DNA of 64,000 nucleotides from JBQKLI01 sp012798975 (GTDB lineage: Bacteria > Bacillota > Clostridia > Tissierellales > Peptoniphilaceae). Made by a program: the position numbers and the translations under genes. Below are positions 1-8,922 of this stretch, piece after piece (within the stretch, counting starts at the first letter, position 1; each line of letters opens with the position of its first letter). A model generated the notes under the pieces. The model made no database searches, was not told the origin of the DNA, and was given only the letters and a program-made list of their open reading frames with translations. The stretch spans positions 42,633-106,632 of the forward strand of contig NZ_JBQKLI010000009.1 in NCBI RefSeq assembly GCF_052116305.1, written 5' to 3'.

Positions 1-360
1 ATTCTCTTTTAATTCAACTTTTTTCTTGTCGACTGAAATTCCTGCTTCTTTTTCTAAAGCCTCTGCAATATCTTTCGATGTAATAGCTCCGAAAAGACGA
101 TCTCCTTCTCCAGTTTTTGTTTTTATTTTTAATTCAATTTTTTCAATTCTTTCTTTTAAATTTTGAGCCTCTTTAACATTTTCTTGCCGTTTCTGCTCTT
201 CGATCTTCTTTTCTTCTTTCCACTTCGCAACATTTTCTTTCGTCGCTTCAATCGCTAGTTGATTCGGAAGAAGGAAATTGCGGGCATATCCTGTTTTTGC
301 ATTTACAAGATCTCCTTCTTTTCCTAAACTTTTTACATCTTTAATCAGTATTACTTTCAT
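1..360 (-). CDS. rplI: Ribosomal protein bL9 (3' end outside window)
   Basis: Translation of the minus strand from ATG at 358-360 begins MKVILIKDVKSLGKEGD and continues with VNAKTGYARNFLLPN, the conserved N-terminal RNA-binding domain of bacterial L9, followed by a lysine/glutamate-rich connecting helix. About 120 of the usual ~148 residues are inside the window and the C-terminal part runs off the left edge. L9 binds 23S rRNA at the base of the L1 stalk. The start lies inside the end of gdpP (20 bp overlap), so the two are translationally coupled. The gdpP-rplI order is typical of Firmicutes. Confidence 0.95.
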   Translation of the reverse strand, partial: MKVILIKDVKSLGKEGDLVNAKTGYARNFLLPNQLAIEATKENVAKWKEEKKIEEQKRQENVKEAQNLKERIEKIELKIKTKTGEGDRLFGAITSKDIAEALEKEAGISVDKKKVELKEN

Positions 361-2344
361 TCTCGTCCTCCTTAAAAAAATCATCTATGGCACCCTTTAG
401 AGTTTCTACCGCTTCTTCCATAGTACTGTCTAATTGGGCTCCGGCTGAAGTCAAATGGCCTCCGCCGCCTATTTTCTCTAGTATTAATTGTACTGAAATT
501 TTCCCTAAACTTCTGCCGCTGATATGGATTCGGCCTCTGCTTCGTGTCAACACAAAGGAAGCATCAATACCAAGGATGCTCATCAGCTCATCTGCTGATA
601 CAGAAGCCACTAAGATAGAATCCTCGTTTTCTTCGTCAAATACACCAATCGCAATATTATCTCTATAAATTTTAGCATTTGATACGACTTCGCTTTTGCT
701 TCTGACTGTGGATTCGTCATCTTTAAACAGATTCTTCACCACGATACTGTCTGCTCCTTGGCGTTTCAGTATAGAGGCCGCTTCAAAAGTTCGTACTCCT
801 GTTTGATAATAGAAATTCTTCGTATCTACAGTAATTCCTGCCAGGAGCGCTTCTGCCACAACTTGAGGAATTTTTAAGTCATCTGCCATATAGAACAATA
901 ACTCTGTAACCATCTCCGAAGCCGAAGACACATAGGTTTCCAGATATGTTATTGTTGCACTGTCTATATAGTCGGCACCTCTTCTATGGTGGTCGATTAA
1001 GACAACATGTTCTGTAATATCAAGTAAATCAGCACATTCCAAAGATGCCCTTCTATGATTATCTACGATAACCACTAGAGATTTTGGTGTAGCTTTCAGC
1101 ACCGCTTCATCGCTGTCGATAAAGACTTTTTCATAATCTTTATCGTAATCCATGACCTTTTCATAGATATTTCGAATAGAAGGGACCACTTCATTTAAAA
1201 CAATGAACCCTTTTCGGTTTTCCATTTTGCAGGCTTCATAAATACCCAAGGCCGAACCAAAAGAATCCATATCCGGGTTTTTATGACCCATAATAAAGAC
1301 TTGATCTGCTTGGCGGATCATCTGCGCCAAAGCATGGGAAATTACTCTTGCCTTTACTTTATTCCGCTTTTCTAAGGCGTTGTTCTTTCCTCCGAAATAG
1401 TGAAGCAGCTCTCCGTCTTTGACGACAACCTGATCGCCTCCCCGGCCGATGGCGATATCCATCGCCGCCAATGCACCCCTGTACAGATCCAAAGGATTAA
1501 GGCCTTGTGTATTCACTCCGATACTTAATGTAGGAGGAAGAGTATTGCCTAACGCAATGTCTCTCACTTCATCCAGCACCGTAAACTTGTCAGCCATTAT
1601 TTTCACTAATTCTCCATGGGTAACTGTAATTACGTAGGAATCCTGATCGAACTTTTTAATATACGCTTCATAACGGTGGAAATACTCGCTGATCACCCGG
1701 TCGATCTCCGCAAAAACCATGGGCCGCATATCCTCGTCAGTCGCGTCAAAAATCTCATCATAATTATCGATCTGCAGATGCATCGCATTATATGCCTCAT
1801 TTACAAATCTTCTTCTAATGTCGTTTTCTTTGGAAATATCTACCCCATATAAAAGATAGATTTCCTCTTTCTTCTCTCCTATATCCTTAAAGAAATTCAG
1901 ATAAAAGCGATAGCAGCGTTCATGGATCATCATTTCTATAAACTGTGTTTCGTCATCAACAATTTTACTCATCAAAAATTCGTCCACAACTTCATCGATC
2001 TGATGATTTATCATCGGTTCTCCAAATTCGAAACAATCGGAAAACTGGCTGTTATACCATTTTATCTTCCCTCCCGGAGAAATCATAACCAGCGGAAAGG
2101 GCATCGAAAAAACGGCAGCTCTCGTTACATCATCAAAATTTTCATTTAGTACTTCTATTTCTCGAAAATATTTTAACTCCTGCCTCTTTCTTCTATTTAC
2201 ACTCCTCCATACAAGAAGAATCAAAATCACAATAGATAAAGCTGCCAGAGGCGGATAGTTGATAAAGGAGGAGATAATTAAAATCGCAGCTAAAGCGATC
2301 ACTAAAAAGAGATCGACTCCTTCTATTATTTTATTTTCTTTCAT
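341..2344 (-). CDS. gdpP: Cyclic-di-AMP phosphodiesterase GdpP
   Basis: This 667-residue membrane protein hydrolyses c-di-AMP to pApA. Two hydrophobic segments occupy roughly residues 10-45. A PAS-like region, a degenerate GGDEF domain (GDQVVVK in place of the active GGDEF motif) and a C-terminal DHH-DHHA1 phosphoesterase follow. Metal-binding motifs are visible: MGHKNPDMDSFGSALG, VIVDNHRRAS, VLIDHHRRG and AGITVDTKNF. The DHHA1 motif GGGGHLTSAGAQL is near the C-terminus. Length and domain order match Bacillus GdpP. The gene overlaps the upstream DUF2232 gene by 4 bp (ATGA) and rplI by 20 bp, so the three form one transcription unit. c-di-AMP controls potassium transport and wall homeostasis in this phylum; a K+/H+ antiporter is encoded at 55 kb. 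Confidence 0.95.
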   Translation of the reverse strand: MKENKIIEGVDLFLVIALAAILIISSFINYPPLAALSIVILILLVWRSVNRRKRQELKYFREIEVLNENFDDVTRAAVFSMPFPLVMISPGGKIKWYNSQFSDCFEFGEPMINHQIDEVVDEFLMSKIVDDETQFIEMMIHERCYRFYLNFFKDIGEKKEEIYLLYGVDISKENDIRRRFVNEAYNAMHLQIDNYDEIFDATDEDMRPMVFAEIDRVISEYFHRYEAYIKKFDQDSYVITVTHGELVKIMADKFTVLDEVRDIALGNTLPPTLSIGVNTQGLNPLDLYRGALAAMDIAIGRGGDQVVVKDGELLHYFGGKNNALEKRNKVKARVISHALAQMIRQADQVFIMGHKNPDMDSFGSALGIYEACKMENRKGFIVLNEVVPSIRNIYEKVMDYDKDYEKVFIDSDEAVLKATPKSLVVIVDNHRRASLECADLLDITEHVVLIDHHRRGADYIDSATITYLETYVSSASEMVTELLFYMADDLKIPQVVAEALLAGITVDTKNFYYQTGVRTFEAASILKRQGADSIVVKNLFKDDESTVRSKSEVVSNAKIYRDNIAIGVFDEENEDSILVASVSADELMSILGIDASFVLTRSRGRIHISGRSLGKISVQLILEKIGGGGHLTSAGAQLDSTMEEAVETLKGAIDDFFKEDENESNTD

Positions 2345-3279
2345 CTTACCCTCCTTAAACGGTCTCTAAGATCGAAACATAGATCCAAAAGGCCAAATAC
2401 AGCATAGGCCATGCCCATACCCAGTACTAAAAATACGATTAGCGGAACGAGTATCCGCAGATAAATATTAATCTTGTTTTTTATTATAGAATCCAGCGCT
2501 GCAATGCCGTTTACCATAAACAAAAAAGAAAAAATCAAATAGGCATTGAGCATAAGCTCCTTAGAGAACCCAAAGTCCATCCGCTGCAGAATATATAATA
2601 ACACTGCTGTAAAAACCGTCCCGATAATAACGTGTTTTGGAAGACGAAATCCAGATACCCCGGGAATGTCTATAATTCCTATCCCAAGCTTTCGCAGCAC
2701 TTTTGCAGAGATATAATAATTTGCATAAGATAGGATCCCTGAAATCATTAAAATAATCCCCGGCAGAAGGACCATAGTATATTCTGCTACAGTTTTCATT
2801 ACAGCTTCCAAAGATTCTTTTTCTCCTACGGAAATATTCATTGAATTTATCATAGACAGCTGAGAACCTGCATATTGATTTATCGTTTCTCTCAAACTTT
2901 CTACAACATTCATTTCGTTAAAAGACTGCGCAAAAAAACCAGCTAGCAATATAAAAAACGCTGTCCCTGCTGTACTCCATAAAATAATATTCGATGCTTT
3001 CGTGTTTTGTCTAATCATAAATCCTAGAGTATGAGAGATAAATACAGTATATATCAATAAAATCGCCGCTGTTTCCATCTCAGAACTCAATAAGATCAAA
3101 AGACATGCCAATAGACTTGCTAAAATCCCCCAGACAGGTCCCCTTTTTACATATAACACAATAAAGGGAACGGGTATGATAAAAATAAATATCGGTATCA
3201 ACAACGATAAGATATATATCATCAAACCAGCGAAACTGCAGACAGCAGCCTCGATTAAAACCTCCGGTCTAATCTTCAT
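2341..3279 (-). CDS. DUF2232 (YybS-like) polytopic membrane protein
   Basis: This is a 312-residue, very hydrophobic protein with about eight predicted membrane segments. The first lie in residues 8-75 and the last at about 275-300, followed by a short basic tail (DLRDRLRRVR). It sits immediately upstream of gdpP with a 4-bp stop/start overlap, the same arrangement as yybS-yybT(gdpP) in Bacillus, which supports the family assignment. The start has a strong AAAGGGGAG ribosome binding site. YybS-family proteins are of uncertain molecular function; they resemble membrane S-components or small-molecule binding proteins. The role here is not inferable beyond coupling to c-di-AMP turnover. Confidence 0.8.
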   Translation of the reverse strand: MKIRPEVLIEAAVCSFAGLMIYILSLLIPIFIFIIPVPFIVLYVKRGPVWGILASLLACLLILLSSEMETAAILLIYTVFISHTLGFMIRQNTKASNIILWSTAGTAFFILLAGFFAQSFNEMNVVESLRETINQYAGSQLSMINSMNISVGEKESLEAVMKTVAEYTMVLLPGIILMISGILSYANYYISAKVLRKLGIGIIDIPGVSGFRLPKHVIIGTVFTAVLLYILQRMDFGFSKELMLNAYLIFSFLFMVNGIAALDSIIKNKINIYLRILVPLIVFLVLGMGMAYAVFGLLDLCFDLRDRLRRVR

Positions 3280-3325
3280 TACAACTCCCCTTTCCTAATT
3301 GTATTATTATACCATATTTAGAGGA

Positions 3326-4030
3326 CTATGCTTTGGGCTTCCATTCTAGAACTGCATCAATCTCAAACTCTTCATCCGGTTTGAGTTCATAGGGAGTCTC
3401 CACAATTTCAGAAAAACTAGGCCCGTTTAATGTAGGCTCCACGCATACATAATCCTCGCTGTCTGACCACACAGCAAAGCGGTTGCAGTTTTTTGTCTTA
3501 TAATTAAAAATCATATCCGCTGTCTCAAACTCCAGCACATCTCCGTCGAAGAAAGTAGTTGCCATCTGTTCATTTGCATTTACTTCTCGATTATGAACTT
3601 TAATATAAGAGTTCTTCGTTGGAAAATAAGGATGAAAACCTGGTGCGATAGGCAAAACCCTATCTCCAGAATTCTTCAGCTGAAGATTCATACGAAGACT
3701 ATGTTCGCCGATCTCATAAGACAAAAGCATCTTTAAATCCTTGAACTCCTCTATCCCTTCCAATGAAAGAGTGGAGTAGCTGGCAGCCTTGTTCATAACG
3801 TCCCATTTCATATCTCTTCCAAAACCATGAGGCGGAAGACCGTATGAAGTATCTACCCCGAAATTCGGCACGCAGGGATGGCTCCCCCCCCGTTTTTTCT
3901 CTTTCCCGTCAATATTTATAGTCGTACGGGGATAAAGAATATTCTTAACCCCATCTGTTAAAGACTCTATACAACCACCTTCAGTCTCAGCTTCTAAAAC
4001 CACATCTTCAAAATCATAATATAATATCAT
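3326..4030 (-). CDS. Aldose 1-epimerase family protein
   Basis: This 234-residue cytoplasmic protein has the galactose-mutarotase beta-sandwich pattern. The motif GFHPYFP carries the likely catalytic histidine, GGSHPCVPNFG occurs near residue 48, and a carboxylate-rich C-terminus (CVEPTLNGPSF) supplies the candidate catalytic glutamate. It is shorter than GalM (about 340 aa) and fits the YeaD/aldose-epimerase-related subgroup, which acts on free or phosphorylated sugars; the substrate is unknown. The ribosome binding site is GAGGAGG, 6 bp before ATG. It is separated from the upstream ATP-cone gene by a strong hairpin terminator, so it is probably transcribed on its own. Confidence 0.8.
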   Translation of the reverse strand: MILYYDFEDVVLEAETEGGCIESLTDGVKNILYPRTTINIDGKEKKRGGSHPCVPNFGVDTSYGLPPHGFGRDMKWDVMNKAASYSTLSLEGIEEFKDLKMLLSYEIGEHSLRMNLQLKNSGDRVLPIAPGFHPYFPTKNSYIKVHNREVNANEQMATTFFDGDVLEFETADMIFNYKTKNCNRFAVWSDSEDYVCVEPTLNGPSFSEIVETPYELKPDEEFEIDAVLEWKPKA

Positions 4031-4100
4031 ATTTCCTCCTCGAAACGTATTAGCTTAAGTATATCAATTGTAAGACTTTTATTAAAGCCGAGTCTTTCCA

Positions 4101-4137
4101 TAAAAAGAAGAGGGGAACCACCCCTCTCCTTTTTTCC
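4101..4137. terminator. Bidirectional intrinsic terminator
   Basis: A 7-bp perfect stem (AGAGGGG at 4109-4115 with CCCCTCT at 4121-4127) has T-rich tracts on both sides. On the minus strand it ends the ATP-cone gene. Confidence 0.85.
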
Positions 4138-4163
4138 CTTTAAACTACAGTTTAAGTCCTAGA

Positions 4164-4568
4164 CTAATAATAGGTATAGGCTTCCGCTATTATTGTGAAA
4201 CCCTCTTCTTCCAGTTTCAGTTCGATCATTCTTCTTAATTCGTTAGAAGCAATAATATTATTCGGTCTCTCTTTGCGGATAGATTCTATAACAGAACTTG
4301 TAATCTGTTTGATATCCGAGTCGTTCATATATCCCCCTGCAGAATCGGATGCCTTGATTAAAGAATAGTATAATTGCTTGTCGTCAAATTCTTCTAAAGT
4401 ACCGCTTCTTTTCAATACTAAAATTTTTCCTTCTTTTTTGCCTCGGGAAAAAATCACTTTCTCTTTGATCTTATCTAGAAAATGAGAAAGGTCTTTCAAT
4501 TCTACATTTTTTTCAGTATATTCGCTTAAAATTCTTACTAAATCTTCATGGGTCATCTCTTTTTTCAT
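4164..4568 (-). CDS. Stand-alone ATP-cone domain protein
   Basis: This is a 134-residue protein. Residues ~45-134 form an ATP-cone: KILVLKRSGTLEEFDDKQL, then the helical part with NNIIASNELRRMIELKLEE, ending in EAYTYY. ATP-cones bind ATP/dATP and normally sit at the N-terminus of ribonucleotide reductases or in NrdR, where they sense nucleotide levels. Here there is no reductase domain and no NrdR zinc ribbon; instead a 40-residue helical N-terminus (THEDLVRILSEYTEK) precedes the cone. It lies between tuf and an epimerase gene, with terminators on both sides. A nucleotide-sensing regulatory role is an inference only. Confidence 0.7.
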   Translation of the reverse strand: MKKEMTHEDLVRILSEYTEKNVELKDLSHFLDKIKEKVIFSRGKKEGKILVLKRSGTLEEFDDKQLYYSLIKASDSAGGYMNDSDIKQITSSVIESIRKERPNNIIASNELRRMIELKLEEEGFTIIAEAYTYY

Positions 4569-4679
4569 ATCGGCACATCCTTTCTAGTTATGATAGCTTA
4601 TTACTAATTATACCCGATATTCTCAAAATGAAAACGTTTTTAGATAAAAATACAGATTCAATAATTAATATGAAAACGA

Positions 4680-5060
4680 TAGGCAGGACTGCTATCCCAG
4701 CCGAGGCAGCCCGTCTTCGGCGGCAACGCAAAAATAAAGAGCTTAAAAGAGAGAGTAAAAGAGTCGAAGAGTGGAGAGTGAAGATATAGTAGAAACATGG
4801 AACGTGTTTCTTTAAGATTAAAAGATACCAGACATCCCTCCATTCGAAAATCCTCTGTACAGAACTATTCGCACCCTTGCAAAACAATCACCCGATACTT
4901 AACATCAATTAATCAGCAGAAGACCTGCTTCCTATCCTATGTAGAAAAATGAATGCTCTTTTCATTTTTCCACCACAACTCCCCTCTCCCCTCTATCACA
5001 TTCCACACTATCCTCCCCTCTATCACACTCTTCACTCTTTCTTTAAGCTTTCCCTTATTA
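4680..5060. repeat. Degenerate pieces of the intergenic structured repeat (copy G); 537-bp gap without genes
   Basis: The gap 4569-5105 has no credible gene. It holds two pieces of the repeat family seen at 28.8, 29.4, 33.5, 37.4, 37.7 and 48.4 kb. At 4944-4970 is the variable hairpin: GAAAAATGAA and TTCATTTTTC form a perfect 10-bp stem with a 7-nt loop. The shared tract CCACAACTCCCCTCTCCCC follows it. At 4690-4790, in the opposite orientation, are a GC-rich hairpin piece and an AGAGTGGAGAGTG tract. Confidence 0.55.
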
Positions 5061-5097
5061 AATAAAAAAAAGAAGACAGCCGAAACTGTCCTCTTTA
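5061..5097 (-). terminator. tuf terminator
   Basis: On the minus strand, 9 bp after the tuf stop, GAGGACAG-TTTCGG-CTGTCTTC forms a near-perfect stem followed by eight T residues. This is a classic intrinsic terminator. Confidence 0.9.
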
Positions 5098-5105
5098 AAG
5101 TTTTC

Positions 5106-6299
5106 TTATTCAACAATTTTAGTAACAACGCCTGAAGCTACTGTTCTTCCACCCTCACGGATAGCGAAACGTAGTCCTTCTTCGATTGCGATTGGAGTGA
5201 TAAGCTCAACGATGAATTTTGCATTATCGCCTGGCATTACCATTTCTACTCCATCTTCTAACTCGATGTTTCCTGTTACGTCTGTTGTTCTGAAGTAGAA
5301 TTGTGGTCTGTATCCGCTGAAGAATGGTGTATGACGTCCACCTTCTTCTTTTGTTAATACATATACTTCAGATTCGAATTTTGTATGTGGGTGAATTGAT
5401 CCTGGAGCTGCTAGTACTTGTCCTCTTTCAATCTCTTCTCTTTGTACTCCACGTAGTAACGCTCCGATATTATCTCCGGCTTGTGCGTCGTCAAGTTGTT
5501 TCTTGAACATCTCAACTCCTGTTACTACTACTGTTCTTGATTCGTCTGCAAGTCCTACGATCTCTACGTTGTCTCCTACAGATACACGGCCTCTTTCTAC
5601 TCTACCAGTCGCTACTGTTCCACGTCCTGTGATTGAGAAGATGTCCTCTACAGGCATTAGGAATGGATGATCTACGTCTCTTGTTGGCTCGTCGATGTAT
5701 GCATCTACTTCTTCCATCAATTTAACGATTTTGTCTCCCCATTCTCCGTCTGGATCTTCTAATGCTTTTAATGCAGATCCTACTACGATTGGAGTGTTGT
5801 CTCCGTCATAATCGTATTCGTTTAATAGATCTCTTACTTCCATTTCTACTAATTCGATTAATTCTTCGTCGTCTACTTGGTCTTGTTTGTTTAGGAATAC
5901 GACCATTTTAGGAATTCCTACCTGGCGGCCAAGTAAGATATGCTCTCTTGTTTGAGGCATTGGACCGTCTGCTGCTGATACTACTAGGATTGCACCGTCC
6001 ATTTGGGCAGCTCCTGTGATCATGTTCTTAACGTAGTCGGCATGGCCTGGACAGTCTACGTGTGCGTAGTGTCTGTTTGCTGTTTCGTACTCTACGTGAG
6101 AAGTAGAAATTGTGATTCCTCTTTCTCTCTCTTCTGGTGCTTTGTCGATATTTGCATAATCAACGAACTCTCCAGAACCGAACCTTTTGTTTAATACTAA
6201 TGTGATCGCTGCTGTTAATGTTGTTTTACCATGGTCAACGTGACCGATAGTTCCGATATTAACATGGGGTTTATTTCTTTCAAATTTTGCTTTTGACAT
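5106..6299 (-). CDS. tuf: Elongation factor Tu
   Basis: This 397-residue translation GTPase delivers aminoacyl-tRNA to the ribosome. All GTPase motifs are present: GHVDHGKTTL (P-loop), RGITIS (switch I), DCPGHADY (switch II), NKQD and GSALKALE. Domains 2 and 3 follow (TGRGTVATGRVERG, FRTTDVTGNI), ending TVASGVVTKIVE. The start MSKAKFERNKPHVNIG is chosen because AGGAGGA lies 7 bp upstream; an in-frame extension of 25 residues lacks a ribosome binding site and is not conserved. tuf is monocistronic here, with its own promoter and terminator rather than following rpsL-rpsG-fusA. Confidence 0.98.
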   Translation of the reverse strand: MSKAKFERNKPHVNIGTIGHVDHGKTTLTAAITLVLNKRFGSGEFVDYANIDKAPEERERGITISTSHVEYETANRHYAHVDCPGHADYVKNMITGAAQMDGAILVVSAADGPMPQTREHILLGRQVGIPKMVVFLNKQDQVDDEELIELVEMEVRDLLNEYDYDGDNTPIVVGSALKALEDPDGEWGDKIVKLMEEVDAYIDEPTRDVDHPFLMPVEDIFSITGRGTVATGRVERGRVSVGDNVEIVGLADESRTVVVTGVEMFKKQLDDAQAGDNIGALLRGVQREEIERGQVLAAPGSIHPHTKFESEVYVLTKEEGGRHTPFFSGYRPQFYFRTTDVTGNIELEDGVEMVMPGDNAKFIVELITPIAIEEGLRFAIREGGRTVASGVVTKIVE

Positions 6300-6336
6300 T
6301 GATTGATTCCTCCTTAGAAAATTTCTCTTATTTTTG

Positions 6337-6365
6337 ATTATAACATAAAAGATTAAATTAGAATA
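6337..6365 (-). promoter_or_regulatory. Probable tuf promoter
   Basis: A perfect -10 TATAAT (minus strand, 6337-6342) lies about 40 bp upstream of the tuf start. The -35 at 17 bp spacing is TATTCT, which is weak. The AT-rich upstream flank could act as an UP element. No other gene lies between here and the usp terminator. Confidence 0.5.
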
Positions 6366-6510
6366 CAAAAACATATAGGAAACTTCTTGTTTTTAGCCAT
6401 TTCCATCTCTTATAGCTAAAATTTCTATAATTTAAAAAGATTATTCTTTTTCAGAGATCTTTGTTCCCAGGATATAGAGAATATTTCTAATACAAAATCT
6501 CTGCAGCAAC

Positions 6511-6541
6511 AAAAAAACCGCAGCCTAAGCTGCAGATTTTT
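6511..6541. terminator. Hairpin terminator, either direction
   Basis: CCGCAGC (6518-6524) pairs with GCTGCAG (6529-6535) around a CTAA loop, with seven A on the left and five T on the right. It could end transcripts on either strand. It insulates tuf from usp read-through as a second terminator. Confidence 0.7.
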
Positions 6542-6577
6542 ATATCGAATAGAAAGGTGCTCGCAAAGGAATGTCTT

Positions 6578-6616
6578 AGAAAAAACATCTTAATTGCCTA
6601 AGGCAATTAAGATGTT
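6578..6616 (-). terminator. usp terminator
   Basis: A 15-bp perfect inverted repeat (AACATCTTAATTGCC at 6584-6598 and its complement at 6602-6616) is followed on the minus strand by a T run. It lies 21 bp after the universal stress protein stop. Confidence 0.9.
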
Positions 6617-6637
6617 CCCCCCCTACTTCCCACCCCA

Positions 6638-7090
6638 TTATATATCTCTTACAATATATACAGAGCATTTCGCTTTCGATGCAACATATTCAGAAACAGA
6701 ACCTTTAAAAAGCTTTTTAAAAGCCCCGATATCTCTACTGCCAACGACGATACAGTCGCAGCCTTCTTTTTCCGCATGCTCGACTATCTGCGGACCGATC
6801 TGCCCCATCTCTACTCTGGTCACAACCTTGTCGGGATTTGGAAAAGCATCTGCAACCGCCTTAAGCCAAGAATAAATCTTATCTAGTTGATCTTTTTGCT
6901 GCTGTCTGCTTTCTGTCATATATCTGCTGTCTGAATCTGTTTTTATATGTGAAGCAAATCCAGTGCTGATATCTTCAATAATGGAATACAACACAACATC
7001 GCAGTCAAAACAACCCTGCAGACTTTTCGCACCTTCAACAGCTCTTTTTGCCGGTTCAGAACCGTCATATGTCACTATGATCTTTTTCAT
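6638..7090 (-). CDS. Universal stress protein (UspA family)
   Basis: This 150-residue protein is a single Usp domain. It opens with KKIIVTYDGSEPAKRA (the conserved Asp of the nucleotide pocket). The C-terminal ATP-binding signature appears as VVGSRDIGAFKKLFKGSVSEYVASKA, a variant of the family G-2x-G-9x-G-S/T pattern. ATP-binding Usp proteins dimerise and are linked to stress survival. The start has AGGAGG 5 bp upstream. It is monocistronic: a 15-bp stem terminator follows and the ilv operon ends 168 bp upstream. Confidence 0.9.
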   Translation of the reverse strand: MKKIIVTYDGSEPAKRAVEGAKSLQGCFDCDVVLYSIIEDISTGFASHIKTDSDSRYMTESRQQQKDQLDKIYSWLKAVADAFPNPDKVVTRVEMGQIGPQIVEHAEKEGCDCIVVGSRDIGAFKKLFKGSVSEYVASKAKCSVYIVRDI

Positions 7091-7257
7091 GGCGTCCTCC
7101 TAAATTATACAAATAAGTAAGAATATCAACCTCGTTCTCCCAGTTATCCTCTTAAGAATAAACTCTATCAAACTTTGATCGGTCTAATTTTTAGTTTCCA
7201 CTTCTTCATTACTCTTCCTATAATCTATATATACCCCGATTCCGCCTAGAAACCCTT

Positions 7258-8904
7258 TTAATACATTTGGTCTCTATCGATAATATTATTTATACTTTTT
7301 CCTGCAGCTACCATTGGATAGGCCCCATCATCATGATCGATCATACATTCGATAATATTAATCTCATCTAAATCGATCTCTTCTAAAACGTCTTCCAATT
7401 CTTCAGGACTGTGTACTTTGCCAGCATAATTTACTCCATAAGCTTTCGATAAAGCTTCCAAATCCAAAGCATCGTAAATATCAGTATGAGAGTACCTTTT
7501 CTCTTGGAATAATCCCTGCCACTGGCGCACCATTCCTAAGGTGTGGTTATTAAATACTGCGATGGTCATTGGGACTTTGTGGGATGCTACAGCCAGGACT
7601 TCATGATGATTCATTCTAAAAGAACCGTCGCCAGTAATCAAAAGCATTTCCTCATCAGGACGGGCAATTTTCGCACCCATTGCAGCTCCTACACCAAACC
7701 CCATCGTGCCTTGTCCTCCAGAGGTGATTACAGAGTAAGGCTTCTTCGCCTTCCAATACATCATCGTCCACATTTGATGCTGGCCTACATCGGTAGCAAC
7801 ATTCGTGTCTTCTGGCAATTTTTCTTGGAAAGTTTCAATATATCGGCGTGGAAGAAAATCTTTTTCAGACTGTTTTTCTTCTATTTCCTTAATATCCCGA
7901 TTGAAATGAACATCTGTTAATTCCTCGGTCATAATTTGAAGAATTTTTTTGAAATCTCCCAATATCCGAACATCTACATCGATATTTTTATTAAATTCCG
8001 TCTCGTCGATATCTATATGGATAATCTTCGCTTTTTCGCTGAAGCCTGTTCGATTTCCGATTGCACGATCTGAAAAACGAACACCAATACCGATTACCAC
8101 ATCGGAGCGGTAGACCATAAGATTCGTTTCTCTTTGTCCATGCATTCCAACGATTCCATAGGATAAAGGATCTGTTCTATCAAAAGCTCCCATTCCCATA
8201 ATAGAGTTTGTAACTGGAATATTTAATAATTTTGCGAATTTTCTAAGTTCTTCGAAGGATCCGCTTTTAAGCACTCCTCCGCCTGCATAAATTACAGGCT
8301 TTTCAGCATTGCGGATGAGATCGCAGGCTTCTTTGATCTCATCCATACAGTCAAGATATCGAGTATCGATCTCAATCGGCTGAACAGCGTAAGGAAGATC
8401 TTCCATCTCCGCCTCAAAGGTGTCCTTTGTAATATCCACAAGCACCGGTCCCGGTCTTCCTGAGCGGGCAATAAAAAACGCACGCCTTATTGCCGGACCG
8501 ATATCCTTAGTATCTGTTACTAAAACATTGTACTTTGTAATAGGCATTGTAATCGATACAATGTCCACTTCTTGGAAAGAGTTCTTTCCAAGAAGCGAAC
8601 TTCCTACCTGTCCAGAGATCACTACTAACGGTACGGAGTCGGAATAAGCCGTAGCAATTCCTGTCACTGTATTTGTAGCGCCGGGACCCGATGTGGCGAT
8701 CATTACACCAACACCGCCTGAAGCTCTGGCAAAACCATCTGCTGCATGGGTTCCTCCCTGCTCATGGCTAGGTCTATATACGTTAAAACCGCCATCTCGA
8801 TATAAAGCATCAAAAAGAGGAATTACTGCACCGCCTGGATATCCAAAAACTGTATCGATTCCTTCCGCTCGCAAACATTTTAAAACATAATCTGCTCCGT
8901 TCAT
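7258..8904 (-). CDS. ilvB: Acetolactate synthase large (catalytic) subunit
   Basis: This 548-residue ThDP-dependent enzyme condenses two pyruvates, or pyruvate plus 2-oxobutyrate, to acetolactate or acetohydroxybutyrate. The N-terminal PYR domain has the cofactor-activating glutamate in PSHEQGGTHAADGFARA. The middle FAD-type domain follows (GIVGMHGQRETN). The C-terminal PP domain has the ThDP/Mg motif GDGSFRMNHHE...FNNHTLG and ends in MVRQWQGLFQEKRYS. It is the last gene of the ilv operon, 18 bp after ilvD, with ribosome binding site GGGGGGAG. The partner regulatory subunit is presumably the small ACT protein at 11.7 kb. Confidence 0.97.
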   Translation of the reverse strand: MNGADYVLKCLRAEGIDTVFGYPGGAVIPLFDALYRDGGFNVYRPSHEQGGTHAADGFARASGGVGVMIATSGPGATNTVTGIATAYSDSVPLVVISGQVGSSLLGKNSFQEVDIVSITMPITKYNVLVTDTKDIGPAIRRAFFIARSGRPGPVLVDITKDTFEAEMEDLPYAVQPIEIDTRYLDCMDEIKEACDLIRNAEKPVIYAGGGVLKSGSFEELRKFAKLLNIPVTNSIMGMGAFDRTDPLSYGIVGMHGQRETNLMVYRSDVVIGIGVRFSDRAIGNRTGFSEKAKIIHIDIDETEFNKNIDVDVRILGDFKKILQIMTEELTDVHFNRDIKEIEEKQSEKDFLPRRYIETFQEKLPEDTNVATDVGQHQMWTMMYWKAKKPYSVITSGGQGTMGFGVGAAMGAKIARPDEEMLLITGDGSFRMNHHEVLAVASHKVPMTIAVFNNHTLGMVRQWQGLFQEKRYSHTDIYDALDLEALSKAYGVNYAGKVHSPEELEDVLEEIDLDEINIIECMIDHDDGAYPMVAAGKSINNIIDRDQMY

Positions 8905-8922
8905 CGACTCCCCCCTTATTAT

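Noticed and set aside
4588..5128. Short frames of 60-99 codons between the ATP-cone gene and tuf
   Set aside because: They lie in low-complexity pyrimidine-rich repeat remnants, lack ribosome binding sites and resemble no protein family.
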